64,000 bases of DNA from an uncultured Pelagibacteraceae bacterium (GTDB lineage Bacteria > Pseudomonadota > Alphaproteobacteria > Pelagibacterales > Pelagibacteraceae), in the NCBI GenBank assembly GCA_902625715.1, contig CACOCP010000003.1:46056-110055 (forward strand), written 5' to 3'. Made by a program: the position numbers and the translations under genes. The notes beneath the pieces were generated by a model. That model was not told the DNA's origin and ran no database searches. It saw only the letters and a program-made list of their open reading frames with translations. Shown here piece after piece: positions 34,327 to 44,128 of the stretch. How positions within the stretch are numbered: position 1 is the first letter of the stretch; each line of letters opens with the position of its first letter.

Positions 34327-35748
34327 ATGAAAAACAATTTACAAAATAATACACCAATAGAAGAAAAAAAAATTGATTGGAAAATTGTTCAAAATGTAAT
34401 GAAAGATAAGTTTGGCAGTGATATTTTTGATAGTTGGCTAAAAAAAATAGAACTTATAGATGAATATAAAAATTACGTGCTAATTTCTGTATCTACGAGG
34501 TTTATTAGAGATTGGATAACTTCAAGATATTTAGACCAAATATTACAAATAGTTAAGAGTTTTAAAAAAGACATTATAAGAATAGAGTTTCTGGTTGACG
34601 ATAAAAAAAATCTAACAAACAAAAATAATTCTCAAGACAATCAAAATTTAGATAATAATGAAATTAATAATAATATTTCTTTTATAAAAGACACTTACCT
34701 TCAATATAACAGAATAGATCCAAATAAAAATTTTAATAATTTTATTACGGGACAAAGTAATAAATTAGCTTTTGAAGCATCAAAAAAGGTATCTCAAGAA
34801 ATAGCACATTATAATCCATTGTATTTATACGGAGGTGTAGGAATGGGAAAAACACACTTACTTAATGCTATAGGTCTTGAACTTAAAGATAAGAATAAGG
34901 TTATGTTTATTTCTGCTGAAAGATTTATGTACCAATTTGTAAAATCTATAAAATCTAATGATATGGTTAAATTTAAAGAATATTTTAGGAATACAGATAT
35001 TCTTTTAATAGATGACATTCAATTCATGAATGGAAAAGAGGCCATGCAAGAAGAGTTTTTTCATACATTCAATGCATTGTTTGACAAAGGTTCTCAGATT
35101 ATTGTGTCTGCAGATAGACCTCCAAATAAACTTTCAAGAATTCAGGACAGAATTAAATCAAGATTTTCGGGTGGATTGGTTGTCGATATTCAGAACCCTG
35201 ATTATGAATTAAGATCTAAAATTATTAAATCAAAAACAGAGGAGCTAAAGTTATTTTACTCCAATCAAATTCATATTAATGAAGAAATTCAAAAATTTTT
35301 AAGTACGGAAGTTAGAACTAGTATTAGAGAATTAGTTGGTGCTTTGAATAGAATAGTATCTTTTTCAAGAATTTATAACAAAATACCAAATTTATCTGAA
35401 GTAAGAGTTATTTTGAAAGATCTACTTAATTTGTCGGAAAACAAAGTGACAATAGATACAATACAAACAATCGTGTGTAAGTTTTTTAAAATAAGTAAGA
35501 ATGAAATGCTTTCACCAAGAAGATCAAGATACCTTGTAAGACCTAGACAAACAGCCATATATCTTGCAAAAATGTTAACTTCAAAATCTTTACCTGAGAT
35601 CGGAAGGGCGTTTTCAAATAGAGATCACACTACAGTCATTCATTCTGTAAAGACCATTGAAAAACTTAGAAAAGAAGACAATGAATTAAATACAAATATA
35701 GACAGTTTGAAAAATAAAATTTTGTATAACCAAGATAATGAAATTTAG
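34327..35748 (+). CDS. dnaA: Chromosomal replication initiator protein DnaA
   Basis: ORF 473 aa; NPLYLYGGVGMGKTHLLNAIG, LLIDDIQFMNGKEAMQEEFFHTFNAL, SLPEIGRAFSNRDHTTVIHSVKTIE. Confidence 0.98.
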   Translation: MKNNLQNNTPIEEKKIDWKIVQNVMKDKFGSDIFDSWLKKIELIDEYKNYVLISVSTRFIRDWITSRYLDQILQIVKSFKKDIIRIEFLVDDKKNLTNKNNSQDNQNLDNNEINNNISFIKDTYLQYNRIDPNKNFNNFITGQSNKLAFEASKKVSQEIAHYNPLYLYGGVGMGKTHLLNAIGLELKDKNKVMFISAERFMYQFVKSIKSNDMVKFKEYFRNTDILLIDDIQFMNGKEAMQEEFFHTFNALFDKGSQIIVSADRPPNKLSRIQDRIKSRFSGGLVVDIQNPDYELRSKIIKSKTEELKLFYSNQIHINEEIQKFLSTEVRTSIRELVGALNRIVSFSRIYNKIPNLSEVRVILKDLLNLSENKVTIDTIQTIVCKFFKISKNEMLSPRRSRYLVRPRQTAIYLAKMLTSKSLPEIGRAFSNRDHTTVIHSVKTIEKLRKEDNELNTNIDSLKNKILYNQDNEI

Positions 35749-36850
35749 TGTAAACCAACAAGATCTTCAAAAATCCTTAGGTTATTGCCAAGGCGTAATT
35801 GAAAAAAGAAGTACTCTTCCAATTCTATCAAATGTGCTACTCGAAATAAACAGTGGGCATTTAACAATCACTGCTACGGATTTAGATTTAATTTTTATCC
35901 ATAAAATTTCTAATGTTGAGATTTTAGAAGAGGGCAAAACAACTACTTCATCGTCAATTATGTATGATATTGTAAGAAAAATATCTTCAGGAAGCAAAAT
36001 AAGTTTTTCAAATCCTAGTGAAAATAAACTCCAAATTGAATCTGAAAAATCAATATTTAATTTAAATTGTATAAGTGCCTCTGAATTTCCCTTGACAGAT
36101 GAAAATTTTAATCAAAATGAATTTTCAATGAATTCAAAAGATTTACTGAAGTTATTAAATAAATGTAAATTTTCAATATCTAACGATGAAACCAGGCATT
36201 ATTTGAGTGGGATTTTTTTTCACCAGACACAAGTTGAAGACAAAGCTTACTTAACAGCTGCTGCAACAGACAGTCATCGTATGTCAGTATCAAAAATTAG
36301 ATTAAATAATAAAATTGAATTTGAGCCTGTAATTCTCCCAAAAAAAACTATTTTTCAACTCTGTTCTTTATTAGAAGATTTTGAGGGTGATGTAAAAATT
36401 TCAAATATAAAATCTAAAATAAAATTTGAATTAAACAATAGTATATTAATTTCGAAACTTATTGATGGAAAGTTTCCTAATTACATTCAGGTTATACCAA
36501 AAGAGAACCAAAAAAAATTAGAGATAGAACTCAAATCGTTCCTTAATTCAGTTGATAGAGTAGCATCAGTTTCTTTAGACAAAAAAGACGGAGTGAAATT
36601 TAATTTAAAGAAAAATATGCTCGATATGTCTGTAAACAATACGAATAGCGGAGATGGAAAAGAAAGTTTGTCTGTTAAATTTGATCACGAATTAGATATT
36701 AGTTTTAATTCAAGATATCTAATTGATGTAGCTTCCCAGTTAGACGGGGATCAAATCGAGATTTATTTAAAAGATACTGGATCTCCCGCTTTAATTAGAG
36801 ACCCAGCCGATTTTGACAGTATTTATGTAGTTATGCCAATGAAAGGCTAA
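35738..36850 (+). CDS. dnaN: DNA polymerase III beta subunit (sliding clamp)
   Basis: ORF 370 aa; LGYCQGVIEKRSTLPILSNVLLE, ATDSHRMSVSKI, YVVMPMKG terminus. Confidence 0.97.
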   Translation: MKFSVNQQDLQKSLGYCQGVIEKRSTLPILSNVLLEINSGHLTITATDLDLIFIHKISNVEILEEGKTTTSSSIMYDIVRKISSGSKISFSNPSENKLQIESEKSIFNLNCISASEFPLTDENFNQNEFSMNSKDLLKLLNKCKFSISNDETRHYLSGIFFHQTQVEDKAYLTAAATDSHRMSVSKIRLNNKIEFEPVILPKKTIFQLCSLLEDFEGDVKISNIKSKIKFELNNSILISKLIDGKFPNYIQVIPKENQKKLEIELKSFLNSVDRVASVSLDKKDGVKFNLKKNMLDMSVNNTNSGDGKESLSVKFDHELDISFNSRYLIDVASQLDGDQIEIYLKDTGSPALIRDPADFDSIYVVMPMKG

Positions 36851-37557
36851 TCAATATTATCTAATTCAGAGTATATTTTTTTTTCAATTAAGTTAGTGAA
36901 TTCTTTAGAATCTAGTCCTGGTTCAATAGCCTCTAGTATTGAAATTGTTATAGTTTTATTTTTAACTAAACTTCCCTTTTTTGGCCACACAGTCCCAGAG
37001 TTTATTGCTATAGGCTGACAATTTATATTTAATTCACTATAAATTCTTCCAACACCTTTTTTAAATGGAACTCTTTCATCTGGTAACACCCTAGTTCCTT
37101 GAGGAAATATAATAATTGGTCTATCTGAAGTAATTACAGCATTTTTAATTTTATCTATAAGACCAATATTATCTTTAGATATTTTATTTCTGTTTACAGA
37201 AATTGATCCAATTTTACTTAAATACCAACCAAATACTGGTATTTTTAATAATTCATATTTAAGTATGAATTTTGGTGAGTTGAAAATAGTTTGTAAAAAA
37301 AAAGTTTCAAACATTGATTGATGAGACGAAGCAATGAAAAATTTTGTATCATTAATAATATTTTCTTTTCCTTTAATATTAATTTTAGTATTCAAGAAAA
37401 ATTTCAGACAAAAACTTGACCAATAACCAAATAATTTGCCACCAAATAATACAATTTTTTGAGGAAACATTAGAGAGGGAAGAAAGAGTATTGATATAAC
37501 TACTATTCCAGTAAAGAAAAAAAATGAAAATAATGTATTTCTTATCATTTTGTCCAA
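36847..37557 (-). CDS. 1-acyl-sn-glycerol-3-phosphate acyltransferase
   Basis: ORF 236 aa; ASSHQSMFETF (HX4D/E-like), IIFPQGTRVLPDE. Confidence 0.92.
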   Translation of the reverse strand: MDKMIRNTLFSFFFFTGIVVISILFLPSLMFPQKIVLFGGKLFGYWSSFCLKFFLNTKINIKGKENIINDTKFFIASSHQSMFETFFLQTIFNSPKFILKYELLKIPVFGWYLSKIGSISVNRNKISKDNIGLIDKIKNAVITSDRPIIIFPQGTRVLPDERVPFKKGVGRIYSELNINCQPIAINSGTVWPKKGSLVKNKTITISILEAIEPGLDSKEFTNLIEKKIYSELDNID

Positions 37558-37560
37558 AAA

Positions 37561-38775
37561 TTAGATTATATCTTCTAATTTTTGTCTTTTTTTTAAAATA
37601 GTTATTTTGGATTTATTTATTAATATTTCGCTTGGTTTTGGCCTTATATTATAATTTGAGCTTAAAGAAGAACCATACGCGCCTACATCACTTATAAAAA
37701 TTAAATCACTCTCTTTTAATTTATTAAAATTACTTACAGATAAGAATTTATCTGTGGTTTCGCAAATTGGACCAACGAACTCATAACTCTTTTTTGATTT
37801 TTTTTTATTTTTAAAGGCAGGCAATATTTGATGTTTAGCACCATATAAAGCTGGTCTCATCATATCGTTCATTCCAGCATCTAAAATTACAAAAATTTTT
37901 TTACTAGTTTCCTTTAAATATATTACCCTAGATATCAAAATTGCAGTATTCCCAATTATTGATCTGCCAGGTTCAAAAATAAGTTTTGAATTATTTTTAA
38001 TTAAAAATTTTTCAATTGCTGATTTATATTTTTTATAATCAAGTTTTTTTTGATTTTCTTCGTATGATATGCCCATGCCACCGCCTAAATCAATATATTC
38101 AAAATTAAATTTGGCTTTATTAATTATTTTATCAATAGCTTTAAGCATTTTTTCATATGGTTTGTGATCGGTAATTTGACTGCCAATATGTACACTTAGG
38201 CATTTTAATTTGATATTTTTTGATGTTCTTAAATCAGAGACTAATTTTAAAAATGTTTTCTCATCCACTCCAAATTTATTTTCTTTTTTTCCAGTTGAAA
38301 TTTGTTTCAAAGTATTTGCATCGGTATTTGGATTTAATCTAATTCCAATATTTACGACCACATTTTTTTTCTTAGCTATTTTTTCAATTATTTTTATCTC
38401 ACTTTCAGACTCAGAATTTATCAGTAATATTTTTTTTTCTATTGCAAATTTGAGTTCACTCTCAGTTTTTCCAACTCCAGAAAATACTATCTTTTTTTTG
38501 TTAATCCCTGCCTTAAGCGCCAGCATAAGTTCTCCTTTTGATACCACATCTGCACCAAGTCCAAAATTTTTTATCTCTCTAATTAAATTAAGATTTGTGT
38601 TTGATTTAATTGCAAAACAAACTATTGGAGAAAACTTTTTAAAATGTGTAAAGAAATTTATAATGTTACTTCTTAATTTATTATATGAATAACAATATAA
38701 AGGTGTGGAGTATTTTTTTGCAAGTTTATCAAGACTTATATTTTCGATAAAATAATTATTATTTTTATACCTCAT
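37561..38775 (-). CDS. lysA: Diaminopimelate decarboxylase
   Basis: ORF 404 aa; YCYSYNKLR, CFAIKSNTNLNLI, DLGGGMGISYE, FEPGRSIIGNTAIL. Confidence 0.96.
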   Translation of the reverse strand: MRYKNNNYFIENISLDKLAKKYSTPLYCYSYNKLRSNIINFFTHFKKFSPIVCFAIKSNTNLNLIREIKNFGLGADVVSKGELMLALKAGINKKKIVFSGVGKTESELKFAIEKKILLINSESESEIKIIEKIAKKKNVVVNIGIRLNPNTDANTLKQISTGKKENKFGVDEKTFLKLVSDLRTSKNIKLKCLSVHIGSQITDHKPYEKMLKAIDKIINKAKFNFEYIDLGGGMGISYEENQKKLDYKKYKSAIEKFLIKNNSKLIFEPGRSIIGNTAILISRVIYLKETSKKIFVILDAGMNDMMRPALYGAKHQILPAFKNKKKSKKSYEFVGPICETTDKFLSVSNFNKLKESDLIFISDVGAYGSSLSSNYNIRPKPSEILINKSKITILKKRQKLEDII

Positions 38776-38891
38776 TAGATGTTATTAGTGACAGTTCTTG
38801 TATCATTCGCTTGATACTCAGGATCTCCCTTTCTACCACATGCTGTCAGAACTATTAAGCAAATTAAAATTATTATTATTTTATTATTCAT
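38775..38891 (-). CDS. Small lipoprotein LptM/YifL-like, 38 aa
   Basis: Translation MNNKIIIILICLIVLTACGRKGDPEYQANDTRTVTNNI: lipobox LTAC followed by GRKGD, in the conserved argH-lptM-lysA position; too short for the ORF track. Confidence 0.88.
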   Translation of the reverse strand: MNNKIIIILICLIVLTACGRKGDPEYQANDTRTVTNNI

Positions 38892-40278
38892 TTTTTTTTT
38901 TATATCTTCTTATCATCTTCTTTATATTACCAAAAGATGTTCCACCATGAGAAGTTTTCGAATTTATTGAGTAATTCAGATCAAATATTTTAAGAACGTC
39001 ACTTTTAAGTTTCGGTTCAACTTTGTTTATTTCATTTATTGTAAGATCACCTAGAGATTTGCCATTTCTTTCTGCAAAGTTAATAATTTTTGCTGTTTGC
39101 AAGTAGGATTTTCTAAAAGGATAGTTTAATTCTCTGACCATGTAATCTGCCAGGTCTGTAGCTGTTAGGTAGCCTTTATTTGCAAGACTAAGCATTTCTT
39201 TCTTATTAACTGAAAAATTTTTAAATATATCATTTAAAAGAGTTAAGGATATTTTAAGCTGATCATATGATTTAAAAACTAATTCTTTATCATCTTGTAA
39301 GTCTTTAAAGTAAGACAAAGGAAGCCCTTTTAAAATTGTGAGCATTGAAAAAAGATTCCCAAAAGATGATCCTGTCTTACCTCTTAAATATTCGAGTGGG
39401 TCTGGGTTTTTTTTTTGAGGCATAATTGAAGATCCAGTTACAATTTTGTCATTTAAATGAATTAGATTATAGGCGTCTGAGTTCCAAATTATAAATTCTT
39501 CAGCAATTCTTGATATATGTATTGAACAGGCTGAACATGCATAGAGAAAATCTAAAACAAAATCTCTATCAGAAACAGTATCTATAGAATTATCCGTTGG
39601 TTTTGAAAATTTGAGCTTTTTTGTAGTGAAGTTTCTATCAATGTTAAATGAAGTTCCTGATAAAGCAGCTACACCAAGTGGATTTTCATTTAGAGCATCT
39701 AAATTATTCTTAAATCTTTTTTTATCTCTTTTGAACATTTCAACGTGAGCCATCATATAATGTGCAAATGAAATTGGTTGAGCATTTTTTAAATGAGTAA
39801 AACCAGGCATGACGGTTTTTATATTTTTATCTGCAACTTTCAGAATTGTACTTATAAGAGCATCAAGTGTTTTGGTTATTTCATAAGTTGATTTTTTTAA
39901 CCATATTTTAAAATCAGTGATTACCTGATCATTTCTAGATCTTGCGGTATGTATAAATCCAGCATCCTCACCAATAAAATCAAACAATCTTTTTTCAATA
40001 TTCATATGAATATCCTCAAGATTTTTATCAAAGGGAAATTTTTTTTTTATAATTTCATTTTTTATTCTATTTAAACCCCATACAATCTTATTTTTAATTT
40101 TAAAATTTATTATTTTTTGCTTAAAAAGCATTTCTGTATGAACAATAGATGCAGATATATCTTCATTAAATAATCTTTTATCTATATCTAGTGATCCACC
40201 AACTTTTCTAAATGGGTTATTAGAGTTTTTTTTTATTCTAGAACTCCAAATTGGTTGATTGTTTTTATTTTTAGTCAT
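38884..40278 (-). CDS. argH: Argininosuccinate lyase
   Basis: ORF 464 aa; HTARSRNDQVITDFKIW, TGSSIMPQKKNPDPLEYLRG. Confidence 0.97.
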   Translation of the reverse strand: MTKNKNNQPIWSSRIKKNSNNPFRKVGGSLDIDKRLFNEDISASIVHTEMLFKQKIINFKIKNKIVWGLNRIKNEIIKKKFPFDKNLEDIHMNIEKRLFDFIGEDAGFIHTARSRNDQVITDFKIWLKKSTYEITKTLDALISTILKVADKNIKTVMPGFTHLKNAQPISFAHYMMAHVEMFKRDKKRFKNNLDALNENPLGVAALSGTSFNIDRNFTTKKLKFSKPTDNSIDTVSDRDFVLDFLYACSACSIHISRIAEEFIIWNSDAYNLIHLNDKIVTGSSIMPQKKNPDPLEYLRGKTGSSFGNLFSMLTILKGLPLSYFKDLQDDKELVFKSYDQLKISLTLLNDIFKNFSVNKKEMLSLANKGYLTATDLADYMVRELNYPFRKSYLQTAKIINFAERNGKSLGDLTINEINKVEPKLKSDVLKIFDLNYSINSKTSHGGTSFGNIKKMIRRYKKKNE

Positions 40279-40300
40279 GATAATTAATCATTCATATTAA

Positions 40301-40837
40301 ATGAAATTTAAAAATTTTTATTATTTTACTATTTTTCTATACTTAATATCATCTGGAACCTCATATTCAATAGAGCAACCTGATATTAAAAACTTGATAA
40401 TTCATAAAGAAAAAAAAATAATTAAAGGAGTTTACTTTTTTGACTCACTTAATAACAAAAAAACTCTAGAAGAGTTTAAAAATAATATAAGTTTAATTAA
40501 TTTTTGGGCAACTTGGTGTGCGCCTTGTAAGGAAGAAATGCCATCTCTGAATAATATAAAAAATATTTCCGAGTTAAAAAAAATAAATATAATTCCTATT
40601 AATATCGGTGAAGAGGAATATGAAAAATCTAAAATTTTTTTCGATGAACTTGGCATAGACAATTTAGAAATATTTAGTGGCCCAAGCGGAGATCTTGCAA
40701 AAAAGTTTAAACTAAGAGGTGTACCAACAACTATTATATTAGATAAAGAAGGACATGAGATATCTAGAATACTTGGTTCAATTGATTTTTTAGATAAACA
40801 ATTTTTAGAATGGTTAAAGAGTATAGTTAATTCTTAA
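40301..40837 (+). CDS. TlpA-like thiol-disulfide oxidoreductase
   Basis: ORF 178 aa; signal peptide, INFWATWCAPCKEEMPSL. Confidence 0.93.
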   Translation: MKFKNFYYFTIFLYLISSGTSYSIEQPDIKNLIIHKEKKIIKGVYFFDSLNNKKTLEEFKNNISLINFWATWCAPCKEEMPSLNNIKNISELKKINIIPINIGEEEYEKSKIFFDELGIDNLEIFSGPSGDLAKKFKLRGVPTTIILDKEGHEISRILGSIDFLDKQFLEWLKSIVNS

Positions 40838-41027
40838 AAAAATAAGCCAAACCTACTAAGACAATGATAGCAATGAACTGAAGTAAAACTCTTAATTGCA
40901 TAAGTTTATTTGAATATTTTTTATCCTCATTTCCCTTAAATAAAGTTTTGATCCCTAAAATCAAAACAACTGCCACCGAAATGAGCAAAATGATTGCTAC
41001 GATTTTTACTAAAATTTCTGAAACCAT
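40827..41027 (-). CDS. HIG1-domain / twin-transmembrane small protein
   Basis: ORF 66 aa with two TM helices separated by NKLMQLRVLLQF (HIG1-like QxRVxxQ). Confidence 0.75.
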   Translation of the reverse strand: MVSEILVKIVAIILLISVAVVLILGIKTLFKGNEDKKYSNKLMQLRVLLQFIAIIVLVGLAYFFKN

Positions 41028-41076
41028 TATTTGATTGTAGTTTCTTTTTAAAATAAAAAAACATAATTAATTCTCT

Positions 41077-41733
41077 ATGACATTTTGCCTAAATACAACA
41101 ATTGTAAAACCAGAAGAAGGTGAGGAAATTAAAAATGCAGTTATTTTACTTCATGGTTATGGTGGTGATGGTAAAGACATTAGCATGCTAACTCTCAATT
41201 GGAAAAGGTTTTTAAAAAATACAGTATTCTTATGCCCGGATGGTCACGAAACCTGTCCTATCAATCCAGTAGGCTTCCAGTGGTTTGATTTATCAAAGGA
41301 TGATGAAAATTATGTTCTTAATGAAGCCCATAAAGCAGAAAATATAATAAATAAATTTATCGAAGAAATTAAGGTCAAATATAATCTTAAAAATTCTCAA
41401 ATTTGCATTTCTGGTTTTAGCCAAGGATGCATGATGTCATTAAATATTGGACTAACATGCGAAGAAAGTTTCAATTGTGTGGTTGGTTTTTCAGGAAAAA
41501 TTATTAGTAAAGATGATATCTCATTAAGACTGAAATCAAAACCAAAAATTATGCTTATTCACGGAAATTTAGATGAGGTAGTATCTCCAAACTACTTATT
41601 AGATGCAAAAGACTTTTTAATTAGAAATAAATTAAATATTCAAACTTTAATGATAGAAAATTGTGGTCATCACATCCCAATTGAAGCTTCAAGTGCGGCA
41701 TTAAATTTTATAAAAAAAAATTTAAAAACATAA
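41077..41733 (+). CDS. Phospholipase/carboxylesterase family hydrolase
   Basis: ORF 218 aa; VILLHGYGGDGKDI, ICISGFSQGCMMSLNIGL, catalytic His in NCGHHIP. Confidence 0.92.
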   Translation: MTFCLNTTIVKPEEGEEIKNAVILLHGYGGDGKDISMLTLNWKRFLKNTVFLCPDGHETCPINPVGFQWFDLSKDDENYVLNEAHKAENIINKFIEEIKVKYNLKNSQICISGFSQGCMMSLNIGLTCEESFNCVVGFSGKIISKDDISLRLKSKPKIMLIHGNLDEVVSPNYLLDAKDFLIRNKLNIQTLMIENCGHHIPIEASSAALNFIKKNLKT

Positions 41734-41795
41734 TAAAAACTTTTTTATAAAACATCCTGGATTGAAATACAAATTTATATAAGATAAACTTTAGT

Positions 41796-42365
41796 ATGGT
41801 TTTTAATTCTGATCAAAATCTATCATTAGAAAAATGTCCAGCATTAGTCTTAAATGCTGATTACCGACCTTTAAGTTATTATCCATTATCATTATGGAGT
41901 TGGCAAGATTCTATAAAGTCGGTTTTTTTAGATAGAGTTTCAATTGTAAGCTATTATGATCGAACTGTTAGAAGTCCTTCTTACAGTATGAAATTGCCTA
42001 GTGTGATAGCTTTGAAATCATTTATTAAACCCCAAGCAAATCCAAATTTTACAAGGTTTAACGTATTTTTAAGAGATAAGTTTAGTTGCCAATATTGCGG
42101 AAGTAAAAATGAACTAACCTTTGATCATTTGCTACCAAGGTCTAAAGGTGGAAAAACTGATTGGAATAATGTGGTAACAGCATGCTCGTCATGCAATGTA
42201 AAAAAAGGAGGCAGGCTGCTTAAAAGTTCTGGAATGTCTCTTTTTCAATGGCCATACGAACCAACTACTGAAGATCTTCATAAAAATGGAAAAAATTTTC
42301 CGCCTAACTTTTTGCATAAAAGCTGGATGGATTATCTATACTGGGATGTAGAATTAGAGCCTTAA
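41796..42365 (+). CDS. HNH endonuclease family protein
   Basis: ORF 189 aa; FSCQYCGSKNELTFDHLLPRSKGGKTDWNNVVTACSSCNVKKGGR. Confidence 0.93.
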   Translation: MVFNSDQNLSLEKCPALVLNADYRPLSYYPLSLWSWQDSIKSVFLDRVSIVSYYDRTVRSPSYSMKLPSVIALKSFIKPQANPNFTRFNVFLRDKFSCQYCGSKNELTFDHLLPRSKGGKTDWNNVVTACSSCNVKKGGRLLKSSGMSLFQWPYEPTTEDLHKNGKNFPPNFLHKSWMDYLYWDVELEP

Positions 42366-42899
42366 TTATATTTTTTCAGAAATTTTTATTGCAGCTTTAG
42401 AACCAGTTTTAATTATCTTATCCAATAAGGAGTATAAACCTTTTTTGGTAGCACCTTTTTCGTATGCAATATCCTTATGGTGAAGTTCATCCTGTCTAAA
42501 TTTAATAATTTTATTTTTTAGTTCTTCTTCATCTGATCCAAGTTGATCAATTTGATCTTTATAATGTTTATCAATCACCTCTTCAACAGATGCAGTGCAC
42601 AACATTGCAGCTTTCCTGCCTAAAATTGTTGATCCAAATCCTAAACCTACACCCAATAAGTCCCAGAGTGGCAATAGTTTTGTTGGAGAAATATCCCTTT
42701 TTTTTATCTCAGCTTCGAAATAATTTTTGTGCTCTAGTTCATGAACTTTCATTTCTTCAATTGTTTTTTCAAGCTTGCTATCTTTACAGATTGTTTTTAA
42801 AGCTAAGAGTTGTCCCTCATAGATCTTTACTGCGCCTCTTTCCCCAGCATGATCTACACGAATGAACTCCTCTACTTTTTTTGAATCAGTTTTTTTCAT
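42366..42899 (-). CDS. coq7: Demethoxyubiquinone hydroxylase Coq7/UbiF type
   Basis: ORF 177 aa; IRVDHAGERGAVKIYEGQ, HELEHKNYFE, RQDELHHKDIA. Confidence 0.95.
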   Translation of the reverse strand: MKKTDSKKVEEFIRVDHAGERGAVKIYEGQLLALKTICKDSKLEKTIEEMKVHELEHKNYFEAEIKKRDISPTKLLPLWDLLGVGLGFGSTILGRKAAMLCTASVEEVIDKHYKDQIDQLGSDEEELKNKIIKFRQDELHHKDIAYEKGATKKGLYSLLDKIIKTGSKAAIKISEKI

Positions 42900-43362
42900 A
42901 GATAAGAGTTCTTACAGAATAAATAAGAATTAATAAAGAGGACAAAAAGTTTAATCCTGCTAGGGATATACCAAATAAAGCAAAAGATATATCTTTACAA
43001 CTTGGTAACGTCTGATTTAAACTTTTTAATAAATCAGCTTTATCTGTAATATTTAAAGAATTATTACTGCAACCCTTAAATTCTTCAAAAATATTGTTTT
43101 CTACACCAAAATGGTATCCAGAAATTATCATACCAACAGCAAATGTTGTTATTAGTAAAATCAATACCTCATCTTTTTTTGGAAAATTAAATCCAATAAA
43201 ACTTATAAAAATTGCTAAAATAAAAGGAACTCTTTGATAAAGACATAATTTACATGGCTGATAATTTAAATAATATTCTAAGTATAAAGCAAAGATAATC
43301 GCTAAAGTAGAATATCCTAAAACTACTATATATAAATTTTTTCTGCTTAAAAAAATATTCAT
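42886..43362 (-). CDS. DsbB-family disulfide bond formation protein
   Basis: ORF 158 aa; YLNYQPCKLCLYQRVPF plus a second Cys pair, 4 TM. Confidence 0.92.
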   Translation of the reverse strand: MNIFLSRKNLYIVVLGYSTLAIIFALYLEYYLNYQPCKLCLYQRVPFILAIFISFIGFNFPKKDEVLILLITTFAVGMIISGYHFGVENNIFEEFKGCSNNSLNITDKADLLKSLNQTLPSCKDISFALFGISLAGLNFLSSLLILIYSVRTLIYEKN

Positions 43363-43970
43363 TGATCTATAAAATTTTCTAAAAAATTGTATATTAATAA
43401 AGCGAAAATAATTATTACAATAGATGCAATTATTGAAACTTTTAATAATTTTTTTTCAATAATTTTACGCATGGCAGCACCAAAATTTCCTATTAAAAAA
43501 GCAATTAAAAAAAACCTAGATCCTCTGGTTAAAAAGGAAATAATAACAAAATAAAAAATATTAAAATGCACAAAGCCACTTGTTATTGTTAATAGCTTGA
43601 AAGGTATTGGTGTAAACCCTGCAATAGCAAGTAAAGTCATCCATGTGATGACACCTCCCTCACTAGAAACTTTATCTTTTAAAAAAGATGCATTATCAAC
43701 ACCATACAATTCAAATATTTTTAAACCTATTTCATTAAAAAAGATGTAGCCAATTAGATAACCTAAGCATGCACCCAGTACCGAAGATATTGTGGCAATT
43801 AGGGCTATTCTGTACCATTCATGCCTTTTCGCTATTGTCATTGGAATGATTAATACATCCGGAGGTATTGGAAAAATAAAACTTTCTATGAACGATATAG
43901 CTGCTAGAAAAAATTTTGAACTTTTATGTGCAGCTAATTCAATTGATTTCCTATATAGCTCTTTAAACAT
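43359..43970 (-). CDS. DedA/VTT-domain membrane protein
   Basis: FIESFIFPIPPDVLIIPM, GACLGYLIGY, GFTPIPFKLLTITSG; start moved to the ATG at 43970 because the track ORF runs into the tRNA. Confidence 0.9.
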   Translation of the reverse strand: MFKELYRKSIELAAHKSSKFFLAAISFIESFIFPIPPDVLIIPMTIAKRHEWYRIALIATISSVLGACLGYLIGYIFFNEIGLKIFELYGVDNASFLKDKVSSEGGVITWMTLLAIAGFTPIPFKLLTITSGFVHFNIFYFVIISFLTRGSRFFLIAFLIGNFGAAMRKIIEKKLLKVSIIASIVIIIFALLIYNFLENFIDQ

Positions 43971-44034
43971 ATTTTCTTTTATTATAATAAATGTTTTAAT
44001 ACTATTGTTAAAATCTATGCAGTCTTTAAACTGA

Positions 44035-44121
44035 GGGCGAATGGCGGAACTGGTAGACGCGTTGGACTCAAAATCCAATAGTAGCAATACTGTGAGAGTT
44101 CGATTCTCTCTTTGCCCACCA
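44035..44121 (+). tRNA. tRNA-Leu (anticodon CAA), CCA encoded
   Basis: GGGCGAA...TTTGCCC acceptor, TTGGA-CTCAAAA-TCCAA anticodon arm, long variable arm, GAGAGTTCGATTCTCTC T arm, ACCA end. Confidence 0.95.
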
Positions 44122-44128
44122 AAAATTT

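Noticed and set aside
43971-44087. N-terminal extension of the DedA-family ORF
   Set aside because: It would run through the tRNA-Leu gene; the ATG at 43970 gives a sensible start.
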